Source: RHLJ01 sp963974345 (GTDB lineage Bacteria; Bacteroidota; Rhodothermia; Balneolales; Balneolaceae). From it: a stretch of 64,000 bases of DNA. Location: assembly GCA_963974345.1 (NCBI GenBank), contig CAXBBW010000012.1:62001-126000 (forward strand). The letters are read 5' to 3'. Every line of letters begins with the position of its first letter. The stretch's first letter is position 1. The translations under genes and the position numbers were made by a program. Shown here piece by piece: positions 43,193 through 52,997 of this stretch. The notes below the pieces were generated by a model. That model did no database searches. It was given only the letters and a program-made list of their open reading frames with translations, and was not told where the DNA came from.

Positions 43193-44308
43193 ATGCAACG
43201 TAGTTATCAAATATTTGGTAAAGATATAAAAATCAATACTATGGATAGTATTGAGGGAAAAATCCTCCATGACGAACTTGTACTTTATCCAGTAAGTAAT
43301 AAAGATCACTATGATGTATTAATTAACTATGTATCTGAAATAGAAATGGATAAAGCTCTAAGTGTAAACCCATCTTTAAATTGTTTACACTCAGATAGTA
43401 TGGTATTTAAAATGGGTGCTGCAACTGCTAGGTTTTACTTTAAAGATTATCATTTAAGAAAAATAGATTTTAGTATTGATGGGAATACAAAAATTAGAAA
43501 TACTGTTCAAAAATGGAAATCTATTCAATACGCTTCAAACTATGAAGCTATTGGGCAATTATTTCATGAATTAATACTTGTTCCGATGGCGTTTCTTTTT
43601 GATGATTGTTCAATTGTTCATAGTTCAGGGGTAATAAATAATAAAGATAAAGCGGTTTTATTTGGTGGTACAGGTGGTGTTGGGAAAACTTCACTTGAGA
43701 TGACTTTATGTTTAGATCATGAATGTTCTTTTTTTAATGATGATATAGCCGTAATTAATTCGAATGGGAGTTGTTACCCTAACTTTTCTTACCCAAAGAT
43801 TTATGGTTATAATCTTGAAGGAAACCCAAATTTGAAGAAAAAGATAATGAGTCAGTTAAGTCCATTTGACAAAATTCATTATGCATTACATTCCTTGAAA
43901 GGAAAGAACAAAGTTAGACGTAGAGTACAACCAGAAACATTTTATGGGAAAGTTGCTAATACACCTAAGAAGGTTTCATCATTTGTTATTCTTTTTAGAA
44001 ATAAAATTGATAAGATTACTTTGGAAAGTATTTCAGCACAAAAAGCGTCTGCTCTAAATTCAATTATCATTTCATCAGAGTATAATATTTTCTTTAATCA
44101 TCTGAAGTGGCATAGTTTTAACTCTTATTCGTTGAATAGAGAGCCTTTTACCACGTATCAATCAATAATCGAAAAGAATAAAGACAATTTAGAGAAGAGC
44201 ATAAGAGGATTAGATCAGGTTTATATTGCCCATATTCCTTTAAAAATCTCAAATAATGATTATAAAACCCAAATGGTAAATATTCTTAAAGAGTATAAAA
44301 TAATTTGA
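43193..44308 (+). CDS. HprK-like P-loop kinase domain protein
   Basis: 371 residues. A P-loop LFGGTGGVGKTSLEM follows the phrase CSIVHSSGVINNKDKAV, the pattern of HPr kinase/phosphorylase-like proteins; FFNDDIAVIN is a possible Walker B. The N-terminal ~140 residues are unlike true HprK, and the HprK signature that contacts HPr is not visible. Relatives occur in glycan and peptide biosynthesis loci. It sits at the edge of the flippase/glycosyltransferase group, so a role in that pathway or its control is inferred. It contains many AT-rich codons like its neighbours. Confidence 0.7.
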   Translation: MQRSYQIFGKDIKINTMDSIEGKILHDELVLYPVSNKDHYDVLINYVSEIEMDKALSVNPSLNCLHSDSMVFKMGAATARFYFKDYHLRKIDFSIDGNTKIRNTVQKWKSIQYASNYEAIGQLFHELILVPMAFLFDDCSIVHSSGVINNKDKAVLFGGTGGVGKTSLEMTLCLDHECSFFNDDIAVINSNGSCYPNFSYPKIYGYNLEGNPNLKKKIMSQLSPFDKIHYALHSLKGKNKVRRRVQPETFYGKVANTPKKVSSFVILFRNKIDKITLESISAQKASALNSIIISSEYNIFFNHLKWHSFNSYSLNREPFTTYQSIIEKNKDNLEKSIRGLDQVYIAHIPLKISNNDYKTQMVNILKEYKII

Positions 44309-44340
44309 TACTCTCTTAAAATTGATCAGCTGTTGAAGCG

Positions 44341-45837
44341 TTAAAAAAGTTGCTTCAGATTCTCTTTCCATCTTACAGGGTTTCTCCATTTTAGCCAGAT
44401 AATTTGTATTTGTCTCAGCTCCGCCTCTTCATAAAAATTGAAGAAATACAAGATTATAGGGAAAAGTAAAATCGCAATTGTTTTAACAATAAGACGAAAT
44501 ACTAGAATCAAATCACTTGAAAGAAGTGATATGTAAACCAAGACAGCACCTACTAAAAATATTAAGATAATTTTACCCCATTCATATCGAATCGGGTATA
44601 TTTTGTTGGAGAAGTAAAATATTCCGATAAAAAATATCATTTGAGAAATAAGACTAGCTAATGCAGCCCCTTCAGCTCCCAAATAAGGGATTAGAAGTAT
44701 ATTTAGGACAAGGTTTAGCGAAGAAACAATAATTGTCATAAGGGTTATTCGAGATGTTTTTTTTGCAATTCTTAGTCCAATAGAAACAACATCTCTAAGA
44801 GCTACAAAAAATAGTCCAAAGGCGATCAAAGGAATTACGGTAAAAGATGACCAATATATTGTGCTCCCAGTAAATAGCTTTATGACTTCTTTACCAAATA
44901 ATGATACCCCCATTATACATATCATCATGCCAAAGCCATAATAAGTCATTGTTTTTTGGTAGAAACGATGGCTATCTGAATCCTTCATTTTTTTGAACAT
45001 GAGAGGAGTTAAGGCCATACTTACAGAAGTAATTACAAAAACTTTTAGAATGGAAGAGATTTTATACGCAAGTGAATACAAACCAACTTCTTCTAATCCC
45101 GACATTGAATTTAATACAAAACGGTCAATTACATTGGTTGATGCGGCGGCAAGTCCGGCCATCATCATTGAAAAGCCATACCCCATCATCTCTTTAAAAA
45201 TGGCATAATGTATGCGTAAGATTGAGTTCCTTAATATATAAGGAATTAATATAATCAGATAAAGTAGGAAGCCAGCTATTTGACCAATATATATAGCATA
45301 AAGCCCATCTTTATGATTGAGTAATAAATAAAGTGTTACAAAGAGAGTGACTAACAACTTGATTATATTACTAATAGTAAAAAAAGCAGCTCTGTCTTGT
45401 ATTCTCATTAATGAAGCTGGTAACTGACCCAATGCTTGCATTCCTGTAGATAGAATAACAAGTACCACCACATTTGCATAATCAGCGTTACCGAAGAATA
45501 AACTTGAGACTTGATTCTTATATATGTAAGTAATTGATGTGACGAATACTATCAGTATTGTAACTAAGATAGAAGAGGTAAAAAAAGTTGCTTTATTTTC
45601 TTCATCTGTTTGGTCGTAATACCATCTTAATAAGGAGTTATAAAGCCCTAAGCCCAAGACGGAGACAGTCATTTGGTTAATAGCCTCTAAAATACCTAAA
45701 GCACCAAAATTTTGAACGCTTAAATATTCAGGATCTGTAAGGAAAGGAATAAGTACAAAGCCAACGAGCTTTACAGAAATGTTCCCAATCCCATAAATTA
45801 AAGAGTTTTTAAAGGCTTCTTTGACGTATTTAAGCAA
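44341..45837 (-). CDS. Polysaccharide flippase (Wzx/MOP superfamily)
   Basis: 498 residues with about 12-14 hydrophobic helices throughout (LIYGIGNISVKLVGFVLIPF at the start; MMAGLAAASTNVIDRFVL in the middle). This is the topology of oligosaccharide-lipid flippases, which move undecaprenyl-linked repeat units across the inner membrane. There is no Wzy polymerase in the window. It is transcribed leftward together with the glycosyltransferase at 45889, 51 bases away. Family is clear; the glycan is unknown. Confidence 0.92.
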   Translation of the reverse strand: MLKYVKEAFKNSLIYGIGNISVKLVGFVLIPFLTDPEYLSVQNFGALGILEAINQMTVSVLGLGLYNSLLRWYYDQTDEENKATFFTSSILVTILIVFVTSITYIYKNQVSSLFFGNADYANVVVLVILSTGMQALGQLPASLMRIQDRAAFFTISNIIKLLVTLFVTLYLLLNHKDGLYAIYIGQIAGFLLYLIILIPYILRNSILRIHYAIFKEMMGYGFSMMMAGLAAASTNVIDRFVLNSMSGLEEVGLYSLAYKISSILKVFVITSVSMALTPLMFKKMKDSDSHRFYQKTMTYYGFGMMICIMGVSLFGKEVIKLFTGSTIYWSSFTVIPLIAFGLFFVALRDVVSIGLRIAKKTSRITLMTIIVSSLNLVLNILLIPYLGAEGAALASLISQMIFFIGIFYFSNKIYPIRYEWGKIILIFLVGAVLVYISLLSSDLILVFRLIVKTIAILLFPIILYFFNFYEEAELRQIQIIWLKWRNPVRWKENLKQLF

Positions 45838-45888
45838 AATTTAATTAATACTGTAGGTGGAATATTTCATATTCAAAAAAGATAGACT

Positions 45889-47145
45889 TTAAATTGTTTT
45901 AATCTTTTTAATAAATTTTGGATAATTCTTTTCTGAGTCAAAATAGGTTAGGCATGTGTTTCTCGCGGCTTTACTTTTCTCAATTCTTAAAAGCGGATTC
46001 TTTAATGCTTCTTCTAATGCGTTTAATATTTCATTGGTAGTAAAGTCTTGATTAACTAGCCAACCATTAGTGTTATTTACAAGTTCAGAAGTCCCGCCAA
46101 CATTGGTAGCTAGTGCTGGTATCCCAAAACTATTTGCCTCCATAATTGAGACTGGTATACCCTCTGATTTACTTAGATTAATGAAGAGGTCGGTTTTGTT
46201 TTTAGCATACCATGCTATTAAATTTTTATTTTTAATATGTCCATGAAGAGTTCCAGTGAGGTTTTTCGGAAATTGATCTATAATGTTTTTTAGTTCCGAA
46301 AGGAGATTTCCAGTCCCAAAATGATGCCACTTTAAATTAATTTTTGGGTTTGATTCAGAAAATAATTTAAGCGATTTAGCTATCAAAGCTACTCTTTTGT
46401 TGCTGTTAATACTTGAGCACGATACAATAACTAAAAAACCATCCTCATTTTTATGGTTAGATTGTTTGGACTCTGGAATTGGAATACCAAGACGTGAAAC
46501 CTTAAATTTTTCTTTGAATTTAGGATACCTTTCCGATAAATACTTATGACCATTCTCTGAAATAGAAAAAATAGCATCTATTTTAGAAAGTGTTAATGCT
46601 CTGAATGGGATATAATTTTTTGGATAAAGTTCTTTATATAAATCTCCCCTATGAACTCTGGAAATAATAGCTACTTTTGAATCAACAAGAGTTGAGCCAA
46701 AGGTAACCCCCGAGCACCAATAAGAATAAATTTTTGTTGTTTCATCGGAGATATTATCAGAATTCAAAATTTGTGTAATTATACGTTTACTCCAAACGGC
46801 GTCTCGTGAATACGTAAGTAAGTTTTTTAAGACGGAAGTAGTTATTTTTTTTGGAAATAGATGGTATAATTCTCTATAAATAAAAGGAAATGAAAAAGAA
46901 ATAAAGAGCTTTGAAATAAACCTTTGAATTGGGGTTTCTTTCTGTTTTTTAAAAACAATTGAAGTATTTAGAATACAATTATTTGGTATAAGTCGCTGAC
47001 TTTCAGTAGAAATATTTTGAGTAGGTAGGATGATTATTTTGGAAAAACTTTGGGCAAGATAAGGTAATTCAGTCTCAAGAAAAGTCTCGCCATACCCAAA
47101 AGGGAAACTTGAAGTCAACAGTATTAAAGTTTCTTTCATAGCCAT
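45889..47145 (-). CDS. Glycosyltransferase, GT4-like
   Basis: 418 residues with a GT-B layout. The N-terminal half begins ETLILLTSSFPFGYGETFLE. The C-terminal half has the GT4 nucleotide-sugar motif SKSEGIPVSIMEANSFGIPA, with the paired Glu residues, and ATNVGGTSELV. It probably adds a hexose to a lipid-linked oligosaccharide on the cytoplasmic face. It lies upstream of the flippase in the same direction. Confidence 0.9.
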   Translation of the reverse strand: MAMKETLILLTSSFPFGYGETFLETELPYLAQSFSKIIILPTQNISTESQRLIPNNCILNTSIVFKKQKETPIQRFISKLFISFSFPFIYRELYHLFPKKITTSVLKNLLTYSRDAVWSKRIITQILNSDNISDETTKIYSYWCSGVTFGSTLVDSKVAIISRVHRGDLYKELYPKNYIPFRALTLSKIDAIFSISENGHKYLSERYPKFKEKFKVSRLGIPIPESKQSNHKNEDGFLVIVSCSSINSNKRVALIAKSLKLFSESNPKINLKWHHFGTGNLLSELKNIIDQFPKNLTGTLHGHIKNKNLIAWYAKNKTDLFINLSKSEGIPVSIMEANSFGIPALATNVGGTSELVNNTNGWLVNQDFTTNEILNALEEALKNPLLRIEKSKAARNTCLTYFDSEKNYPKFIKKIKTI

Positions 47146-47269
47146 AATTTAGTAGATACAAAATAATTTCGGTATTGATATTTTGATTTACTATTTAAAG
47201 TTAAGGTTGCTAGATTACAAACTTTTTAATTAGAAAAGAATTCAAATTTAAAGAGATAAGAAAGTACTT

Positions 47270-47277
47270 TATCTTTG
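47270..47277 (+). promoter_or_regulatory. Candidate minus-7 box for the glycosyltransferase gene
   Basis: TATCTTTG matches TAnnTTTG and lies 63 bases before the ATG at 47341. No clear minus-33 TTTG is found at the right distance, so it is a moderate call. Confidence 0.4.
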
Positions 47278-47340
47278 TATAAACTGTAAGTGTTATTCTT
47301 TTCGAGAAAAAATATCCCAACAAACTACCCTATTTTTTAT

Positions 47341-48537
47341 ATGAATATATTAATGGTACTTGATCACGCTTTTCCATCAGATTTAAGGGTAGAAAACGAA
47401 GCAACATCTTTAATTAAAGCTGGGCATAATTTAGGTTTATTAACTATTTCAGATTATGAGAATGATGAAACTGTAATTTACAAAGGAATAAAACTATATA
47501 AAAAATCGATATCAAAGTTTAGATTAAATAAGATGCATGGTCTTGCAGGGATGATACCCTGGATGGATCGATTTTTGTATAAACAGATTTCAAGAATTTT
47601 GGATTATGAAAAATATGACGCCATTCATTTTCATGATTTATATTTATTCGGCGCAGCTCGGTTGCTGAAAAAAAAATATAATCTTTTTTTTATCGGTGAT
47701 ATGCATGAAAATTATGTTGAGGTTATAAAAGATTATAAATGGGCTAATTCATTTCCAAACAAAGTATTTATCTCCCATAGAAAATGGGAAAGAAAAGAGA
47801 TTGAGTGGCTTGCAGAAATGGATAAAGTTATCACTGTAAGCTCTGGAATAGTAGATAGAATAATCTCTAAAGGAGTAGAACAAGATGATGTAGTACTCGT
47901 ACCAAATACAATTCATACAACCATTTTTGATGAGTTTGAAATAGATCAAGAGATTACCGAAAAGTTTAAGGACTACTTTACCTTGGTTTATGTTGGAGGC
48001 TTTGTTAGTAATAGGGGTCTCGAGCATGTTATTGATGGGGTAGCAAGGCTTAAGGAAGAAATACCAAACCTTCGACTAGTGCTAGTAGGAGATGGAGATT
48101 ACCGTAATATTCTAGAGATGAAGGTTCAAGAATGTAATGCACATGAAATAGTTCACTTCGAAGGGTGGATGGACCAAAAAAAAATTAAGTCGTACTTGAT
48201 AGCTAGTGATATTGGTTTAATACCGTTTAAAAGAACTCCCCAAACCGATAATTCCAGCTCAAATAAACTATTCCAGTATATGTATTTTGAATTACCAATA
48301 CTTGGAACTAATTGTACTTCTGTAAAAAAGCTTGTTGAAAATGAGAAATGTGGGTTGATTTATGAAACCGAAAATGTAGATGAATTTATTAAGTGTATTT
48401 TAAAACTATATATGAATAAAAGATTGAGAGAAGAACTTGGTAGGAATGGAAAAAAATCTGTTATTAATAAACATAGCTGGGATGTTACTACTAGGGATAT
48501 GATTTCGATGTACAATAAGCTCGAGAATAATTTATAG
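47341..48537 (+). CDS. Glycosyltransferase, GT4-like
   Basis: About 398 residues from the ATG at 47341 (MNILMVLDHAFPSDLRVENE); the longer frame from 47290 adds an uncharacteristic leader. GT-B fold with HFHDLYLFGAARLL in the acceptor domain, then YVGGFVSNRGLEHVIDGVAR and a donor-site region IGLIPFKRTPQTDNSSSNKL. It is the only glycosyltransferase here on the plus strand and its stop overlaps that of the next gene by six bases, tail to tail. Confidence 0.9.
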   Translation: MNILMVLDHAFPSDLRVENEATSLIKAGHNLGLLTISDYENDETVIYKGIKLYKKSISKFRLNKMHGLAGMIPWMDRFLYKQISRILDYEKYDAIHFHDLYLFGAARLLKKKYNLFFIGDMHENYVEVIKDYKWANSFPNKVFISHRKWERKEIEWLAEMDKVITVSSGIVDRIISKGVEQDDVVLVPNTIHTTIFDEFEIDQEITEKFKDYFTLVYVGGFVSNRGLEHVIDGVARLKEEIPNLRLVLVGDGDYRNILEMKVQECNAHEIVHFEGWMDQKKIKSYLIASDIGLIPFKRTPQTDNSSSNKLFQYMYFELPILGTNCTSVKKLVENEKCGLIYETENVDEFIKCILKLYMNKRLREELGRNGKKSVINKHSWDVTTRDMISMYNKLENNL

Positions 48538-49821
48538 ACAGTCACTCAATTTACTTGTTAGAGAATACCTTGAAAAGGGATGGGTTTTTAAGTCTCCGCT
48601 CCAGTATGTGTAAGCAACATTGTCAGATTCTAACAGGTTTTTAATTTCTGCTTTTATTGGTTCTATTTCATCATAATCGAAATTTAGCCCAATGTTATAC
48701 TTTTCAATCAGTCTTGCAGCATCTCCATTTTTTGGACCAATACATAGTATAGGTTTTTGCGCTCCTATATAATCAAAAATTTTACCCGTAATAATAAGCT
48801 CGTTATTTATTGTATTAGGAATAACAAGTAACAAAAGGTCAGCAGTTTGCATTTCCTTCTTCGCTTCTAAGTGAGGTAAATAGCCATTAAAACTAACGAT
48901 ATCATTTAAATCATGTGATTTAATCATATCGATAACTTTGTCATTTATAGAACCAAAAAATTCGATTCGGATTCTCTCTTTAGATTTATTATCTAATGTT
49001 TGAAGGGCTTTGAAAAAGTTATACGGAATAGCCGATTCAGTCATACTACCAATATATTTGATGACAAATAGGGTATTACTTTCTGAACCTTCAATTGCAG
49101 TAAATTCGGAGTGATCAAACCCATTATTTATTATTAAATACTCTCGATCATATATTCCTTTCTGCACAGGAAGCATACTTTCTGATGCTAGAATCACTTG
49201 GTTAGCAAGGCGTAAAGCCTTTTTCTCTAGATAAATATCTCTATTCTTTGCAAATTTAGTTCGGGGTAGGGTTTCATTAAAAAAGATTTTAGACCATGGA
49301 TCTCTCATATCCATAATCCAACGAAGGTTTGAATTGTTAGATTTTAATTTAGACCCAATTAAGTGGGTCGAGTTCGGAGGACCAGTAGTAATGATGGTAT
49401 CGATATTTAATTCCTTAATAATCCGTTTTGCTTTTCTATATGCAAAAGGAACCCATCCAATACGCGCGTCTGGGATAAAGAGATTAGATCGAACCCAAAT
49501 ACCTAACTTTTTTAAGAAGCTTCCATCAGGGGTGAATGCTGTAGATGGTGTTGAAACCTGAGCGGAAGATTTCCCAGTAATAGAAGCAAAGATATTATAA
49601 GGTTCAATGGCTATTGCTTTAAAAACTTTTAAATCCTGAGAGATATCATTAAATAAGCTTTTATCAAGCAATGGATATGTACCATCTTTAACAGTAAGTA
49701 CTATTGGCTCAATATCAAACTCAGGGAGATATTTTGAAAATTTAACCCAACGTTGAACACCCGCACCTCCACTTGGTGGCCAATAGTAGGTGATTATAAG
49801 AACTTTTTTTTTAGGATTCAC
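48532..49821 (-). CDS. Glycosyltransferase, GT4-like
   Basis: 429 residues. The N-terminus KVLIITYYWPPSGGAGVQRW is a typical GT4 acceptor-domain start with the glycine-rich loop. WIMDMRDPWS and SESMLPVQKGIY follow, and the donor half has KIFDYIGAQKPILCIGPKNG. The second Glu of the usual donor motif is not obvious. Its start overlaps the end of the YfhO gene by eleven bases on the same strand, so the two are probably co-transcribed. Confidence 0.88.
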   Translation of the reverse strand: MNPKKKVLIITYYWPPSGGAGVQRWVKFSKYLPEFDIEPIVLTVKDGTYPLLDKSLFNDISQDLKVFKAIAIEPYNIFASITGKSSAQVSTPSTAFTPDGSFLKKLGIWVRSNLFIPDARIGWVPFAYRKAKRIIKELNIDTIITTGPPNSTHLIGSKLKSNNSNLRWIMDMRDPWSKIFFNETLPRTKFAKNRDIYLEKKALRLANQVILASESMLPVQKGIYDREYLIINNGFDHSEFTAIEGSESNTLFVIKYIGSMTESAIPYNFFKALQTLDNKSKERIRIEFFGSINDKVIDMIKSHDLNDIVSFNGYLPHLEAKKEMQTADLLLLVIPNTINNELIITGKIFDYIGAQKPILCIGPKNGDAARLIEKYNIGLNFDYDEIEPIKAEIKNLLESDNVAYTYWSGDLKTHPFSRYSLTSKLSDCL

Positions 49822-52285
49822 TTGTAGATTTTTTGCTCTTCCAAAAAGAAATCCCTACAAAAAGTGCCAATAATATTTGTAAACTAAGAGAAATCCAGCC
49901 TAAGGTAACGCCTATATAGAAAGATTTTGGTCTAAATTGAAGCGTTAAAGTATGTTCGCCAGCAGGTATTTCTAAACCACGGAGTACATAATTAGTCTTA
50001 TAAATTGGTACTTCAACATCATTTAAAGTAGCAGTCCATCCTGCTGGGTAATAAACTTCACTAAGAACAAGAAACCCTGGTTTTTTACGACTAATTTTCA
50101 TTGTCATTTCTGGTCCTGTGTACTCTGTAAAAACGACTGATGAAGTACTATCATGAATGGTATTTAAAATATCGCTTGTTTCTACAACAGCTACTTTGGA
50201 ATAATCGACCCCAGGTGTATTTATAAAGTCATAGGCTTCAACCGCTGAGGTCACATTCACTAATGAATCAACAAAGAAAGCTTTAGGCAGTAATTTTTCA
50301 TTTTCATATACCGCCCCAGTGTTTCCAGTAAAAACTTGTTTCAATCCCGGCATAGAAAGTCCAGATTGGTACGTGATATATTTAATATTAAATGCACCAA
50401 GTAATCCCAGATTTAAGCCTGAACTTCCTTTAAATAGTGGACCATCATTATTTTGAATATCGGCCAAAATGCTAAGCTTAGCCCCGGTGTATCCTCCAAT
50501 TACTGGGTAAAAATATGCTGGTATAGCATCTTGAAATGGGTCACCTAATAACGGAAAAACTCGATTTGGGTAAACTGAATTTTCTGAAATATGATCTACA
50601 ATGAATTGATGTAACTCTGTGCGTTGTGATTCAATATACTTTTCTGGACTAACATTACTGTTAACGATAACGCGTTCAGGAACATAGCGTTTTCCAACGG
50701 AAATCATGTCTATTCCAACAAGAAGTATTATTCCAAAGGAGGCAATTCCGATGGAAAGTTTACCTGTAAAAGTAAACCAAACTAAACCAATTCCTAAAGC
50801 TAAGAATAGTGCAAATCTTAAAACGTCGCTATTGGCTCTTTCTTGCCTTTCAGGTACAAGGTTGGCTTGAACGTAATTGTTAGCCTGCTGTAAAACTTGA
50901 GGGTTGTTAGGATTTACCTGGTTTTGTTGAGCAATTTGCATCGCAATTCTGTCCACTTCTCCGTCTTTGAGATAATCACTAGACTTTACTTGAATAAACA
51001 AAAAGGCGAAAATTATTACTGTAATACCAATAGGAATATAAAGCTCTTTTATTTTTTTCTGTTTTTCAGATAGATAATTGAAAAACCAGTTTAACCCATA
51101 AACGGCAACAACGCTATAACAGAATGCAGTTAACGCCAACCAAGTTTCTGGCGCTCTAAACTTGTTAAAAAGTGGAATGTAATCGAATGCAATCTGATTG
51201 ATAACTAAGAAATTACCTCCCCATGCAAATATTATTGCCAATGTTCCAACTCCGAAGAACACATACATTGTTCGGCTCTTTTCTTTTAAAAGAGCGAATA
51301 ACATAAATGGTAAAACTAATGCTCCAAGATAGTGAGGGCCAGAAGTAAAAGATTTTGGTCCAAAATAGTTTGGGCTAGCTCCACCAAAAAGTTCTGGAAC
51401 AAAAAGCGTTAGCGTTTCTTTAATGCCTTGAGACCATCCAAATGCATACCCAGTAGACAAGCCCGTAGAGCCATTTAATGCGGAGCCGCCACGGATACTA
51501 TATTCAGCATATTCTTGTAGAGTTAAAAAGCTTTGAGCATTACCTAAAACCCCTACTATTCCGCCAACAAGAAGTAGACCTGTAATTATTCCAAATTCTT
51601 TAAAGTCTTTTTTTCGAATCTGCTTCCAAGAATCTGCTAACCATAAAAACCCAAGCAAGTACATAAAATAGTAAGTTATCTGGGGGTGTCCTGCTCGAAC
51701 TTCAAGTGCGAATGCAACAGTAAAGAGTAATAAGCCAGAAAGCTTTTTTTCAGTTCTTGTTAGTCTCCAATAACCTGCAAAAATCCATGGAGCTAGTGCA
51801 AGTGCAAAGAATTTAGAAGTATGTCCGGCGCCTATAATAATTGGGAAATAGGCGGTCAAAGCATAGGTTAGGCTTCCAAAAACTGCTGTTAATGGCCTAA
51901 ATCCCATGAATATGAAAAGAACATACATTCCCGAAAGCATCACCCAATATTGAAATGCTGGGTAAATACTTTGGAAGTAGCCACTTAATCTTGTTATATG
52001 TGGAGTTTGAGTAGCTACAGAAACTGGATATGCAGGCATGCCCATATACATATTAGTAACCCAAAGTGGTTCTCTTTCGAACTTCTCTCGGTACTCAATT
52101 ACTGATTCAGCACCCGCTCGCCATTGTGTAATATCGTGTCTTTGAAATTCCTGCCCTCCAAGAGTAGTGTCAAAGAAAAGGATTAAGGGAATTACAAAAA
52201 GTATAGCTAGGGCAATAATATGCTGCCGAAATACAGGTTGTTTGTAGAACAAATCGGAAGAACTAGATACTGAGGAACTTTGCAT
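49811..52285 (-). CDS. YfhO-family multi-spanning membrane protein
   Basis: 824 residues with about 12-14 membrane helices. A large outer domain spans ~490-790 (VYPNRVFPLLGDPF; AFFVDSLVNVTSAVEAYDFI), and the beta-rich ending KPGFLVLSEVYYPAGWTATL and GLEIPAGEHTLTLQFRP is diagnostic of YfhO. YfhO proteins are GT-C-like and act in glycosylation of wall or lipid-linked polymers in the few studied cases. It fits the surrounding glycan genes. It is separated from gatC by three bases, an operon-like spacing with an unrelated gene. Confidence 0.92.
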   Translation of the reverse strand: MQSSSVSSSSDLFYKQPVFRQHIIALAILFVIPLILFFDTTLGGQEFQRHDITQWRAGAESVIEYREKFEREPLWVTNMYMGMPAYPVSVATQTPHITRLSGYFQSIYPAFQYWVMLSGMYVLFIFMGFRPLTAVFGSLTYALTAYFPIIIGAGHTSKFFALALAPWIFAGYWRLTRTEKKLSGLLLFTVAFALEVRAGHPQITYYFMYLLGFLWLADSWKQIRKKDFKEFGIITGLLLVGGIVGVLGNAQSFLTLQEYAEYSIRGGSALNGSTGLSTGYAFGWSQGIKETLTLFVPELFGGASPNYFGPKSFTSGPHYLGALVLPFMLFALLKEKSRTMYVFFGVGTLAIIFAWGGNFLVINQIAFDYIPLFNKFRAPETWLALTAFCYSVVAVYGLNWFFNYLSEKQKKIKELYIPIGITVIIFAFLFIQVKSSDYLKDGEVDRIAMQIAQQNQVNPNNPQVLQQANNYVQANLVPERQERANSDVLRFALFLALGIGLVWFTFTGKLSIGIASFGIILLVGIDMISVGKRYVPERVIVNSNVSPEKYIESQRTELHQFIVDHISENSVYPNRVFPLLGDPFQDAIPAYFYPVIGGYTGAKLSILADIQNNDGPLFKGSSGLNLGLLGAFNIKYITYQSGLSMPGLKQVFTGNTGAVYENEKLLPKAFFVDSLVNVTSAVEAYDFINTPGVDYSKVAVVETSDILNTIHDSTSSVVFTEYTGPEMTMKISRKKPGFLVLSEVYYPAGWTATLNDVEVPIYKTNYVLRGLEIPAGEHTLTLQFRPKSFYIGVTLGWISLSLQILLALFVGISFWKSKKSTSES

Positions 52286-52288
52286 AAA

Positions 52289-52576
52289 TTATTCTATTAC
52301 TTTTGGAACTCTGAAATAATCTGAGTCTGCATCGGGAGCATTTTTTAATGCATCTTCATGAGAAATGGTAGGTTTTGCTTCATCTGTTCTGAGCCGACTG
52401 TTCATTTCAATAACATGTTCTAGTGGGGCAACATCTGAGGTGTCAAGCTCATTCAATAAATCCATGTACCCTAAAATTTTGTTCATGTCGCCGGCAAAGC
52501 TTTTTACATCTTCTTCTGATAACTGAAGACGTGCAAGGTTTGCTACATAGCGAACTTCTTTTTCTGAAACTGACAT
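52289..52576 (-). CDS. gatC: Glutamyl/aspartyl-tRNA amidotransferase subunit C
   Basis: 95 residues, full length for GatC. It has the pattern VRYVANLARLQLSEEDVKSF near the start, MNKILGYMDLLNELDTSDV in the middle and DYFRVPKVIE at the end. GatC wraps around GatA and stabilises GatCAB, which converts Glu-tRNA-Gln and/or Asp-tRNA-Asn to the amide forms. gatA and gatB are not in this window. It is the first gene of a leftward unit with YfhO. Confidence 0.95.
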   Translation of the reverse strand: MSVSEKEVRYVANLARLQLSEEDVKSFAGDMNKILGYMDLLNELDTSDVAPLEHVIEMNSRLRTDEAKPTISHEDALKNAPDADSDYFRVPKVIE

Positions 52577-52719
52577 ACTAATTTATTTTGTTAGCCTTTA
52601 AGTTAAGAAAGAAACCTCTAAAGGTTAATTTATAGTCAAAGAAATTTTAATTTAATAATAGAGTATTATTTTTAGGTACTACTTGGATTTTTCTTTCAGT
52701 AAGAATACTATATTAAGAC

Positions 52720-52992
52720 ATGATCAAAAAAACAGTAACCATATTAAATAGTTCAGGTTTACATGCTCGCCCTTCTGCGGCACTAGTAAAACTAGCCAGT
52801 AAATTTAAATCCGACTTCTATATCCATATGTATGGTTATAGGGTTAATGGTAAAAGTATTTTAGGTGTTATGACTTTAGCTGCAGAACAAGGGGCTGAAT
52901 TAGTGTTTGAAGTGGATGGATCTGACGAGGAAGAAGCATTTGAAAGTATTCTCGAACTTGTTGAAAACAAGTTTGGAATGAAAGATGAATAG
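52720..52992 (+). CDS. ptsH: Phosphocarrier protein HPr
   Basis: 90 residues. The phospho-histidine is His15 in SSGLHARPSAAL and the regulatory serine is Ser46 in NGKSILGVMTLA. Both sites are canonical, so it could be phosphorylated by enzyme I and, in principle, by an HPr kinase. It is followed after five bases by ptsI. No sugar-specific EIIBC genes are in the window. Confidence 0.96.
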   Translation: MIKKTVTILNSSGLHARPSAALVKLASKFKSDFYIHMYGYRVNGKSILGVMTLAAEQGAELVFEVDGSDEEEAFESILELVENKFGMKDE

Positions 52993-52997
52993 CTATT

